Below, one piece after another: positions 46,225-54,697 of a stretch of DNA of 64,000 nucleotides. Each line of letters starts with the position of its first letter. Within the stretch, counting starts at the first letter, position 1. The notes under the pieces were generated by a model that saw nothing but the letters and a program-made list of their open reading frames with translations, searched no databases and had not been told where the DNA came from. Both the position numbers and the translations under genes were made by a program. Source of the DNA: Saprospiraceae bacterium (GTDB lineage Bacteria; Bacteroidota; Bacteroidia; Chitinophagales; Saprospiraceae); the NCBI GenBank assembly GCA_030729925.1, contig JANQWK010000060.1, positions 1-64,000 on the forward strand. Direction: 5' to 3'.

Positions 46225-47322
46225 ATGAAAGATTTATTGATTGTTACCTTACTTACCCTAATGCTGGGCGGATTTTCCGCTTGCGGCAATTCAAATCCTC
46301 AAGGAGAGGAAACGACTTCTGAAATGGCACAGGATACCCTCCGCAAAGCAGAAGAAATCCATCTGGCCAATATTCAGCAACTCACCTTTGGCGGAGACAA
46401 CGCTGAGGCGTACTTTAGTTTCAGTGGCCAGCAACTTGTTTTCCAGGCTACTAATCCCGACTGGGGAGTTCCCTGCGACCAAATATTTTATATGTCGGTC
46501 AACGGATCTGAAGAACGCCCTGCGATGATCAGCAATGGAAAAGGCAGAACCACTTGTTCTTACTTTCTACCCGGCGACACTACGGTTGTCTTTGCTTCCA
46601 CGCATTTGGCAAGTGATGCCTGTCCTGAATCTCCACGCACAGCGGATGGCAAGTACGTTTGGCCTATTTTCGAAAGCTTCGATATTTTTGTGGCTGACCT
46701 AAATGGCAACATTATAAAGCAATTAACAGACAACCCCGGGTACGATGCAGAAGCCACTGTTTCGCCGGATGGGCAAAAGATTGTCTTTACTTCCACCCGC
46801 TCGGGCGATCTTGAGCTTTACACGATGAACATTGATGGTTCAGACGTCAAACAAATCACGAACGGATTGGGCTACGACGGAGGTGCATTTTTCTCTCCTG
46901 ACAGCAAAAAAATTGTATTCCGAGCATCCAGGCCTAAGACTCCTGAAGAGGTGGTAACTTATACCTCTTTGCTGGATCAGGGGCTGGTTCAGCCTACCAA
47001 CCTGGAAATTTTCGTCTGCGATGTGGATGGCAACAACCTCAAACAGATCACCAATCTGGGCAAAGCCAATTGGGCTCCCTTTTTCCACCCCTCCGGTGAA
47101 AAGATTTTGTTTGCCAGTAACCACCACACCGAAAGCGGAAGGGTTTTCAATATCTTTTCCATTGGTTTAGATGGACAAGGACTTCAACAGATCACCTTCG
47201 ACGAGACTTTCGACTCTTTCCCAATGTTTTCGCCTGACGGCAAAAAGTTGGTCTTCTCCTCCAACCGCAACAATGGCGGTACCCGTTCGACCAATGTCTT
47301 TACTGCCGATTGGGTGGACTAA
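46225..47322 (+). CDS. TolB-like beta-propeller lipoprotein
   Basis: A 365-residue lipoprotein (signal to Cys20, FSACGN). The body consists of six or so PD40/TolB-like blades, each with the pattern ATVSPDGQKIVFTSTRSGDLELYTMNIDG. These propellers bind peptides or sugars and assist envelope complexes; no catalytic residues are expected. Possibly paired with the outer-membrane protein gene 74 bp downstream. Confidence 0.87.
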   Translation: MKDLLIVTLLTLMLGGFSACGNSNPQGEETTSEMAQDTLRKAEEIHLANIQQLTFGGDNAEAYFSFSGQQLVFQATNPDWGVPCDQIFYMSVNGSEERPAMISNGKGRTTCSYFLPGDTTVVFASTHLASDACPESPRTADGKYVWPIFESFDIFVADLNGNIIKQLTDNPGYDAEATVSPDGQKIVFTSTRSGDLELYTMNIDGSDVKQITNGLGYDGGAFFSPDSKKIVFRASRPKTPEEVVTYTSLLDQGLVQPTNLEIFVCDVDGNNLKQITNLGKANWAPFFHPSGEKILFASNHHTESGRVFNIFSIGLDGQGLQQITFDETFDSFPMFSPDGKKLVFSSNRNNGGTRSTNVFTADWVD

Positions 47323-47396
47323 TTTGGACACTTTTGGACAACATATTGACCATCAATGGTTTTTAGCTTATTTTGAAGCAAAACTTACAGGTCATT

Positions 47397-48254
47397 ATGT
47401 TGTCCAAAACGCTTTTTGGTTTCCCCTTTTTGATTTATTGTTGTTGTTCAGAGCTTTCCGGGCAAGTTGCCTTTCCGGAACCCAGTACAGCGAGCATGCT
47501 GGGAATGGCCAACAATGGGCTACACAGCACCCAAGCTGATGCGCTGATGTACAACCCGGCCGGATTGTCTTTTCTTACCCAAACTACCCTTATTTTCAGT
47601 GGAGTCAACTATTGGGGGCTGGAAGATTTCAACATCTGGCATACCGGACTGGCAGCACCACTTCGCGCCAAAGATGCCATAGGTATTCAGTTCATGGGCT
47701 TTACGCCCGGAAACTTCTCCTACCTTGTATCTGGTATTGCTTATGCCAGGCAGTTGTCTGGCAGTCTGGCGATGGGCATACAGGGGCACTTTCACCAGAT
47801 CGCACCAGGGACAAATTATTCGCGGGTTCGGAGCGTGGGGGCAACGCTGGGGCTACAGGTTCAACCTACAACGGGAATCAGGATTTCAGCGCTCCTCAGC
47901 CGTGCTTACCCTTTCCAAGAGTACGGTTCATTGCCCGCTTATTACCCGGACACCTATAAACTTGGCATCTTAGTTCACCCGGTCGAAGCTGCAGATATGA
48001 CCCTTGAAATTCGGCACAGCCTGTACACCGACCCGGAAATCAGCTGGGGTATTGCCTATCGCTTTTTTCGGGAAAAAGCACTGTGGCGAATGGGTATCAA
48101 CTGGACGAAGCAGGTATTTACTACCGGGTTTGGTTGGAACTTCTTGGGTTTATCTATGGATATCAGTACCTTGTACCAGGCTCAACTGGGCTTTACCCAA
48201 GCCCTTAGTTTAACGTATAAGATCGGAAAAAAAGATGGAAATTCTGCTGATTAG
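47397..48254 (+). CDS. Outer-membrane barrel protein, PorV/PorQ-type
   Basis: A 285-residue protein from the ATG at 47397. Signal peptide to about residue 25 (ELSGQ). The N-terminal segment STASMLGMANNGLHSTQADALMYNPAGL resembles the hatch of FadL-type PorV/PorQ barrels, where the NPAGL motif is common. Alternating strands follow. Its end overlaps the futalosine hydrolase start by 20 bp. T9SS or lipid-transport role inferred only. Confidence 0.75.
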   Translation: MLSKTLFGFPFLIYCCCSELSGQVAFPEPSTASMLGMANNGLHSTQADALMYNPAGLSFLTQTTLIFSGVNYWGLEDFNIWHTGLAAPLRAKDAIGIQFMGFTPGNFSYLVSGIAYARQLSGSLAMGIQGHFHQIAPGTNYSRVRSVGATLGLQVQPTTGIRISALLSRAYPFQEYGSLPAYYPDTYKLGILVHPVEAADMTLEIRHSLYTDPEISWGIAYRFFREKALWRMGINWTKQVFTTGFGWNFLGLSMDISTLYQAQLGFTQALSLTYKIGKKDGNSAD

Positions 48255-48888
48255 TGCAACCAGCGGGGAAATCGCTCCCTTGCTCGAACGTTTGCCGCTC
48301 AACACCCCTCACATCCGGATATCATCGCTGATTACGGGTGCGGGAATGATTCCCACGACCTGGCAACTCGCTGGCCGCTTGCATACAGCCAGACCTGATT
48401 TGGTCATACATGCCGGAATAGGAGGATCCTTTAAGCAGGAATACCCCCTGGGAAGCGTGGTCGAGTTAACGCGGGATTGTTTTGCCGATACGGGAGCAAA
48501 AGACAAAGATGGTCGGTTTTTGAGCATGTTTGAACTCGGTCTTTGGCAAAAAGACGAATTTCCTTTTCAGGGCGGATGGCTACCTATCCCTATCATTTCG
48601 GGGATCCCCGAAACAGGCTTACCACGGGTCAGCGGCATCACCGTCAACACCGTAAATGGATTGCAGGCAGACATAGACGCGGCAATCCAAGCCTACAATC
48701 CCGATATCGAAACGATGGAAGCTGCTGCGGTAATATATGCTTGTCTGTTAGCGGGCATCCCCGTGCGCTCCATTCGGTCTGTTTCAAATTATGTTGAACC
48801 CCGAAACCGGGCTGCTTGGAACATTCCGCTGGCCGTAGGTCGGTTGAACGATTTTTTGATCCAATACCTAGAGCGTTTTTCGCCTTAA
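48235..48888 (+). CDS. mqnB: Futalosine hydrolase
   Basis: A 217-residue nucleosidase of the PNP/MTAN fold: GAGMIPTTWQLAGRL, GIGGSFKQEYPLGSVVEL, and the ETMEAAAVIYACLLAGIPVRSIRSVSNYVEPRNRAAW stretch diagnostic of MqnB. It splits futalosine to hypoxanthine and dehypoxanthine futalosine in the menaquinone pathway. Its stop overlaps that of convergent prmC (TTAA). Confidence 0.9.
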   Translation: MEILLISATSGEIAPLLERLPLNTPHIRISSLITGAGMIPTTWQLAGRLHTARPDLVIHAGIGGSFKQEYPLGSVVELTRDCFADTGAKDKDGRFLSMFELGLWQKDEFPFQGGWLPIPIISGIPETGLPRVSGITVNTVNGLQADIDAAIQAYNPDIETMEAAAVIYACLLAGIPVRSIRSVSNYVEPRNRAAWNIPLAVGRLNDFLIQYLERFSP

Positions 48889-49739
48889 GGCATGCGGGCG
48901 CGCAACATGCGCTCAAAGCCCTGCATATCGCGCTGGATCTCAACCTCAACGAACCCTTCGGCTGCAACAAGCGCTGCCACCTGACGGGCGTAGGCGTCGT
49001 TGAGCTCAAAAAACAAATACCCCCTTTGGCGGAGCGCTGTTTTGGCGTAAGCCGCAATAACCCGATAAAACAAAAGTGGATCCTCCTCTGGCACGAACAA
49101 AGCCAATGCTGGCTCGTACAGACGAACCCCCTCGTCCATGCGGGAGCGCTCGGAAGGAGGAATATAAGGTGGATTGCTCACTACGGCCCATAAATCTGAG
49201 CATGCAGGCCATACTGTCTTGTCGAGGATATCAGCTTGTATCCAATTGACTGTCGCTTGCAATCGCTGACCATTTTCCTTGGCGATTGCCAATGCGGCAG
49301 CACTCACATCCTGCCCCCACAACTCCCAGGAATCGGATAATTTTTTCCTCAAGACGATCGGAATACAGCCGCTCCCCGTACCGATATCCAATATTTTTCC
49401 GGCACCATGTCCCCCCTCCCGGATCGTTTCCAGCATCCAGAACACCAACTCCTCCGTTTCGGGTCGGGGAATCAGTACAGCATCGCTGACCTTGAAAACA
49501 TAACCATAGAAATCAGCTGTTCCAAGAATATATTGGATCGGCTGATGCTCGGATAATGCCTGTAAAATCTGATGGAATCGCATCTGTTCGGGCTCGGACA
49601 ACAGGCGATTTGGCCTTGTGGGGATCCAGTTGAACACGTCTTCAAAAACCATACTCAGCACCCGATCCAGTTCCCTTTGCTCCAGTAGCCCCTCTAATCG
49701 GTCGAGCGCCATTGCCCTTGCAGACCGGATATCCATCAA
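48885..49739 (-). CDS. prmC: Peptide chain release factor N5-glutamine methyltransferase
   Basis: A 284-residue PrmC. It has a helical N-terminal domain, then a class I methyltransferase with ILDIGTGSGCIPI and the catalytic NPPYIP motif near 190. It methylates the GGQ glutamine of release factors. Overlaps nspC by four bases (ATGA), so it is translated after the decarboxylase in one transcript. Confidence 0.94.
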   Translation of the reverse strand: MMDIRSARAMALDRLEGLLEQRELDRVLSMVFEDVFNWIPTRPNRLLSEPEQMRFHQILQALSEHQPIQYILGTADFYGYVFKVSDAVLIPRPETEELVFWMLETIREGGHGAGKILDIGTGSGCIPIVLRKKLSDSWELWGQDVSAAALAIAKENGQRLQATVNWIQADILDKTVWPACSDLWAVVSNPPYIPPSERSRMDEGVRLYEPALALFVPEEDPLLFYRVIAAYAKTALRQRGYLFFELNDAYARQVAALVAAEGFVEVEIQRDMQGFERMLRARMP

Positions 49740-50875
49740 GAAAGCCGACCCTTAAAATCCTCGAAAACAAACTCCCTGATCACCTCTAAGGTTCCATCGG
49801 GGCGCCAAACTGCGATGCGGGGATGTTCCACGCCGTTGAACATCGTCGTTTTGACCATCGTATAGTGCATCATATCCTCGAAGATCAACTTTTGTCCGAC
49901 CTGCAGCGGCTCCTCGAAACTATACTCATACATAAAATCGCCCGCCAGGCAACTCACGCCACCAATACGGTAGCTGGGTTTTCCCGGGACGGGATCAGTA
50001 GCACCGGTAATCCGTGGACGATAGGGCATTTCGAGGGTATCCGGCATGTGGGCAGTAAACGACACATCCACAATAGCCGTACGAATCCCCTTATTCTCCA
50101 CGATATCCAAGACCTCTGATACCAGCACCCCGGTCTGCCAGGCCACCGCGCTTCCCGGTTCGAGAATCACCTCCAAATCGTAGCGCGCCTTAAAATTCCG
50201 GATAATCCGAATCAAGTGCTCCACATCATACCCTTCCCGGGTCATCAGGTGTCCTCCGCCAAAATTCACCCATTTCAGTTGCCCCAGATACTTTCCGAAT
50301 CGGGTCTCAAAAGACTCCAGGGTTTTTTCAAGAGCGAGCGCCGACGACTCGCACAGGGTGTGGAAATGCAAGCCTTCCACTACCTCGGGCAGTCCCCCTG
50401 TCAAATCCGTATCCAAAATCCCCAATCGCGAACCTGCCGCACAAGGATTGTACATCTCTGTCGTCACATCAGAATACTCAGGATTTACCCGCAAACCCAC
50501 CGACACTTTTTCGGGTGCCGCCTGAATATCCGGCAGGAAGCGGTTCAATTGACTTAAAGAATTGAAAGTCAGATGACTGGAATACTTGAGTAACTCCTTG
50601 AAACGTTCATTTTTATAAGCTGGCGCATAAGTGTGTGCCTTCACGCCCATCTCTTCCCTGATCAAGCGCGCCTCAAACAGTGAGCTTGCGGTAGCACCTT
50701 TTAGGTACTGGCCGACCAGTGGAAACACATGCCACATGGAAAAGCCCTTCAAAGCCAGTATAATAGAAGCTCCAGAAGCCTCCTGTACATAGCGCATCAA
50801 CTCGAGGTTTTTGCGCAGCAGTGCCTCCTCCAGCACGAAAGCAGGAGAAGGCACGTGATCGTAATTAATTGCCAT
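49736..50875 (-). CDS. nspC: Carboxynorspermidine/carboxyspermidine decarboxylase
   Basis: A 379-residue PLP-dependent alanine-racemase-fold decarboxylase. The PLP Lys is in ALKGFSMWHVFP (about 43), and PCAAGSRLG plus CESSALALEKTLESFETRFG are NspC-typical. It makes spermidine (or norspermidine) from the carboxy form. It lies directly after the dehydrogenase gene (11 bp) and overlaps prmC. Confidence 0.93.
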   Translation of the reverse strand: MAINYDHVPSPAFVLEEALLRKNLELMRYVQEASGASIILALKGFSMWHVFPLVGQYLKGATASSLFEARLIREEMGVKAHTYAPAYKNERFKELLKYSSHLTFNSLSQLNRFLPDIQAAPEKVSVGLRVNPEYSDVTTEMYNPCAAGSRLGILDTDLTGGLPEVVEGLHFHTLCESSALALEKTLESFETRFGKYLGQLKWVNFGGGHLMTREGYDVEHLIRIIRNFKARYDLEVILEPGSAVAWQTGVLVSEVLDIVENKGIRTAIVDVSFTAHMPDTLEMPYRPRITGATDPVPGKPSYRIGGVSCLAGDFMYEYSFEEPLQVGQKLIFEDMMHYTMVKTTMFNGVEHPRIAVWRPDGTLEVIREFVFEDFKGRLS

Positions 50876-50886
50876 TATGCTTAAAA

Positions 50887-52092
50887 TTAAAGCTCCAGAT
50901 CACCATCAAATTGTTCTTCCCAGGGGAGGCCTACCGCTCCCAATTTTGCCAGGAAAGGATCCGGATTGAACTGTTCCACATTGAACACCCCTTTACCTGT
51001 CCACTCGCCGGTCAACATCATCATAGCCCCCAACATAGCCGGAACGCCTGTCGTGTAGGACACACCTTGAGTTCCCGTTTCATCAAAAGCATCCTGGTGC
51101 TTGCAGTTGTTCCAGATATAATACGTACGTTCCTCACCATCTTTGACCCCTCGGATGCGGCAACCGATGGAAGTTTCGCCGGTATAATTTTCGCCCAGGT
51201 CTCCGGGATCAGGCAGGACGGCCTTCAGGAACTGTAGCGGTACGATATCCATACCTTGGTAATGGATAGGCTCGATACTTGCCATCCCGATATTTTGAAT
51301 CACCCGAAGGTGCGTCAGGTACTCATCGCCGAAGGTCATCCAGAACCGCGCTCTTTTAATAGTTGGATAATGTTTTACCAGCGATTCCAGTTCTTCGTGA
51401 TATATCAGATAAGACTTTTTAGGCCCTATATTTGGATAACTCACCATCTGGGCAATCTCATGGGGCTCCGTTTCCACCCATTGCCCATTTTCGTAGTACC
51501 TACCTTTCTGGGTAATCTCCCGGATATTAATTTCGGGATTAAAATTAGTCGCAAACGCCTTTCCATGGTCTCCGGCATTGCAGTCCACGATATCCAGATA
51601 ATGGATCTCGTCGAAATGATGTTTTGCTGCTCTTGCGGTAAACACGCCCGTCACGCCGGGGTCAAAACCACAACCCAGCACGGCAAGCAATCCTTTTTCC
51701 GCGAAGCGCTCGTGGTAAGCCCATTGCCAGCTGTATTCGAACTTCGCCTCATCTTTGGGTTCGTAATTGGCCGTATCCAGATAGTGTACGCCTGTTTCCA
51801 GGCAAGCCTCCATAATAGTCAGATCCTGATAAGGCAAAGCCACATGGATCACCATTACGGGATTGAAATTTCTGATCAACTGTACCAATTCGGGTACATT
51901 CTCCGCATCCACTGCAGCGGTCTGAATATCGGGATGCCCCGTAGCTTTTTTTGCATCTGCGGCAATCACATCACATTTGCTCTTCGTGCGGCTGGCCAAC
52001 ATAATGCTGCTGAATACCTCCGGGTGCTGCGCGCATTTGAAGGCAACCACCCTTCCTACGCCACCCGCACCGATGATTAAAACTTTAGACAT
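50887..52092 (-). CDS. Carboxyspermidine dehydrogenase (saccharopine-dehydrogenase family)
   Basis: From the ATG at 52092, 401 residues. The Rossmann motif GAGGVGRV is at 8-15; GCGFDPGVTGVFTA and the CNAGDHGKAFATNFNPEINIRE block are characteristic of carboxynorspermidine/carboxyspermidine synthase. It condenses putrescine (or diaminopropane) with aspartate semialdehyde, using NADPH, to the substrate of NspC. A CAAAAGTA sequence (52126-52133) may be its -7 box. Confidence 0.92.
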   Translation of the reverse strand: MSKVLIIGAGGVGRVVAFKCAQHPEVFSSIMLASRTKSKCDVIAADAKKATGHPDIQTAAVDAENVPELVQLIRNFNPVMVIHVALPYQDLTIMEACLETGVHYLDTANYEPKDEAKFEYSWQWAYHERFAEKGLLAVLGCGFDPGVTGVFTARAAKHHFDEIHYLDIVDCNAGDHGKAFATNFNPEINIREITQKGRYYENGQWVETEPHEIAQMVSYPNIGPKKSYLIYHEELESLVKHYPTIKRARFWMTFGDEYLTHLRVIQNIGMASIEPIHYQGMDIVPLQFLKAVLPDPGDLGENYTGETSIGCRIRGVKDGEERTYYIWNNCKHQDAFDETGTQGVSYTTGVPAMLGAMMMLTGEWTGKGVFNVEQFNPDPFLAKLGAVGLPWEEQFDGDLEL

Positions 52093-52125
52093 ACGGTTAG
52101 TTTTTTGATGATCAGAAAATAGCTG

Positions 52126-52133
52126 CAAAAGTA
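52126..52133 (-). promoter_or_regulatory. Candidate -7 box of the carboxyspermidine operon
   Basis: Minus strand TACTTTTG matches TAnnTTTG, 34 bp before the dehydrogenase ATG. It lies in the 80-bp divergent region shared with the agmatinase-family gene, so both directions may be regulated together. Confidence 0.45.
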
Positions 52134-52172
52134 CTTATTTTGTGGCACATATACACCAAAACAATAGCACGC

Positions 52173-53213
52173 ATGTCCATCGAAAATTTTGATCCCAACG
52201 GGGTCGGTTTAAAAAACGGAAACTTTATTGGATTGCCCTTTACGGCCGCCACAGCCAACCTCATCCTCTATCCTGTCCCCTGGGATGTGACGGTTTCTTT
52301 TGCCGAAGGAACCTCGAGCGGCCCGGAAAACATCCTGTCTTGTTCCTCTCAGCTCGACCTTTATGACCCCGACATTCTGGATGCCTGGAAGCTGGGCGTT
52401 TATTTTGCACCAATCCCGGAAAAGTGGAAGGTCGCAAGCCGCGAGTTGCGACCTGAGGCAAAGCAATACATTGATTTCCTGGAAAGCGGTGCAGTAATCG
52501 CCAACCGACCCGATATGCAGGAGCGGCTCGACCACATCAATCGCAGCTGCTTTCAATTGAAAGAGGAGGTAAAAAAAGAAATACGAAGCTACCTGGATCA
52601 GGGCAAAATCGTGGGCCTCGTAGGAGGCGATCACTCAACTCCTCTTGGCTATCTGGAAGCCCTGGCCGAGCGTTACCCGGAATTTTCCGTCTTACAGATT
52701 GATGCGCACCACGACCTGCGCGAGGCCTATGAAGGCTTTACCTACTCTCATGCCTCTATTTCCTGGAATGCCTTGAAAATTCCAAATATTGGCCAATTGG
52801 TGCAAGCAGGGATCCGGGATTATTGTGAATCAGAAGCCAAATATGCCCAAGAACATCCCAGGGTAAAGGTTTTTTACGACCGTGACATCAAAGAACAACA
52901 ATTTAGAGGACAGACCTTTCACCAAACCTGTCTGAATATTATTGCGTCCCTGGGAAAAGAAGTCTATATCAGCTTTGACATAGACGGACTACAACCCGCC
53001 TATTGCCCCAACACGGGAACCCCGGTTCCCGGAGGATTTCAATATGAGGAAGCCATATATCTCCTGAAGTTATTGGTCGAAAGCGGCAGAAAAATAATCG
53101 GGTTCGATCTCAACGAGGTAGCAGGAACCGGCAATGACTGGGATGGAAACGTCGGAGCCAGAGTGTTGTGGCAATTGAGCATCTGGGCAGGGCGATCGCA
53201 GGGACTAATTTGA
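52173..53213 (+). CDS. Agmatinase/arginase (ureohydrolase) family protein
   Basis: From the ATG at 52173, 346 residues. All Mn-site motifs are present: GGDHS (His), DAHHDLR (Asp, His, Asp) and the DIDG pair, followed by GTPVPGG. The N-terminal ~120 residues are longer than in simple agmatinases. The divergent carboxyspermidine genes support agmatinase (putrescine supply) over arginase or formiminoglutamase, but the sequence alone does not decide. Confidence 0.87.
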   Translation: MSIENFDPNGVGLKNGNFIGLPFTAATANLILYPVPWDVTVSFAEGTSSGPENILSCSSQLDLYDPDILDAWKLGVYFAPIPEKWKVASRELRPEAKQYIDFLESGAVIANRPDMQERLDHINRSCFQLKEEVKKEIRSYLDQGKIVGLVGGDHSTPLGYLEALAERYPEFSVLQIDAHHDLREAYEGFTYSHASISWNALKIPNIGQLVQAGIRDYCESEAKYAQEHPRVKVFYDRDIKEQQFRGQTFHQTCLNIIASLGKEVYISFDIDGLQPAYCPNTGTPVPGGFQYEEAIYLLKLLVESGRKIIGFDLNEVAGTGNDWDGNVGARVLWQLSIWAGRSQGLI

Positions 53214-53283
53214 CAAGGGGTAGTTTTGGGAGTAGAACTGTAGAATTTTATTCCAAAATATTGATTTTCTGAGTATTAAGACA

Positions 53284-53317
53284 CAGGTGCAAGGCACCTT
53301 AAAGTGCCTTGCACCTG
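53284..53317. terminator. 14-bp perfect hairpin between convergent genes
   Basis: CAGGTGCAAGGCAC (53284-53297) and its exact reverse complement (53304-53317) flank a CTTAAA loop. Neither side has a strong T-run, so it may be a weak terminator or a short palindromic element. The surrounding 182-bp gap (53214-53395) shows nothing else. Confidence 0.6.
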
Positions 53318-53395
53318 AATTACCCTTATTAATACCTCGACCTTCAAAAAAGTAACCTCGATGTGGATCTAAAGTGAGATTCTATTGTTGGCGCG

Positions 53396-54691
53396 TCAGG
53401 AAATGCGCCAGGCATACACAGCCAAAAGGATCAGACTATAGCATATCCAAAGCTGTAAGTTGTGGTAAGCTCCTGGCTTGATGCCAAATTTCAGGTACAA
53501 TATGCCCATGTAAACCAGTTTTTCAAACAAATAGGCGATCAGCGTAGCCGCGATAATTCCCTGTAAGCCCCATAGCTGCACCAATGACAAGCTCAATACC
53601 ACATTGAGCAACAATTCTGCAAGCGATACCCACAACATAATTTTTTGCTGCCCCAGCGCAATCATCAATGATTGGGGAAAAACAACCCGGCTGATGACCA
53701 CCAGGAGGAGGGTATTGAACAAGGGAATAGAGGGAGAAAAAGTTTCGCTGAAAAGCAAGGTAAACCACGCTTCGCTTGACATCAGGAGTAGGATGGTAAT
53801 CGGAAACAACAAGTGCATAAGTCTGACAGACCGCTGTCGCAACAAGTCGTAAGCGTCCGTTGTGTTTTGAACCAACACAGGGATCATAGCGGTACTCAGA
53901 GCCGTACTCAGGACAAGAGAAAGTGGAAGTTCCCGCGAACCATACCGGTACACTGCAAAAATACCCGGATCGCCTGCAAAGCGATAATTAACCAGCCAAT
54001 TGTCAAAACTTTCGTGCATACCCCCTATCAGGGCGTAACCCACAAGCGGAAGCGCAACTTTCAACCAATGGATTGTGCTGCGTTTGTCCGGAACCGGCCA
54101 TCCATCCCGAAAAAAAAGTACCCACAACAAAATATGTTTGCCTAAAGACCAGCAAACAAGTGCCCCGAACAACTCGGCAAGCCCCATACCTGCATAGGCT
54201 GGAAGACCTATAGCTGCCAAGTAGCCCAGGGACTGATAAACCCCATAACGTCGGAGCACCAGACTGGACTTCTCCACGAGCAAAACGTGCTCCAATATAA
54301 ATGCCGGGCCATTCAAAAACAGAAATAGCGCATACAACGGAAGTAACGGAAGCAAAACAGGAATGCCCAACAGATCGGCAAGCGCTTGTCCCCGGAAGAC
54401 CATAAACAGCGCCAGGATGCCTGAAAACAGCAAGAGTACCAGATAAGCCCCGGCCAAAAACCTCCTGCGATAGATCTCATCCAAGCTCGCGCTTACCCGT
54501 AGGAATGCCTGAATTAGTCCGTTGACCCAAAATGCACTTAGGCTGGTTCCCAAAAAAAGGTACAATTCAAACGAACCGATAAGCTGAGCGCCAAGCGGGC
54601 TGTTGGCCAGCAGAATCGCCCCCAGCAACACTGCGCTCTGCCGCAGCACCTGAAACAGTTGAAAACTGCTGCTCTCAGTCCATTGCAACAC
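53396..54691 (-). CDS. Polysaccharide/lipid-linked oligosaccharide flippase (MOP superfamily)
   Basis: A 431-residue polytopic protein with 12 or more membrane helices and the loose Wzx/MurJ-like pattern of the MOP superfamily. The start codon is GTG: an in-frame stop lies just upstream, and no in-frame ATG occurs near. It follows the saccharopine-dehydrogenase gene by six bases. Substrate unknown; surface polysaccharide is likely. Confidence 0.78.
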   Translation of the reverse strand: MLQWTESSSFQLFQVLRQSAVLLGAILLANSPLGAQLIGSFELYLFLGTSLSAFWVNGLIQAFLRVSASLDEIYRRRFLAGAYLVLLLFSGILALFMVFRGQALADLLGIPVLLPLLPLYALFLFLNGPAFILEHVLLVEKSSLVLRRYGVYQSLGYLAAIGLPAYAGMGLAELFGALVCWSLGKHILLWVLFFRDGWPVPDKRSTIHWLKVALPLVGYALIGGMHESFDNWLVNYRFAGDPGIFAVYRYGSRELPLSLVLSTALSTAMIPVLVQNTTDAYDLLRQRSVRLMHLLFPITILLLMSSEAWFTLLFSETFSPSIPLFNTLLLVVISRVVFPQSLMIALGQQKIMLWVSLAELLLNVVLSLSLVQLWGLQGIIAATLIAYLFEKLVYMGILYLKFGIKPGAYHNLQLWICYSLILLAVYAWRIS

Positions 54692-54697
54692 CGGCCA

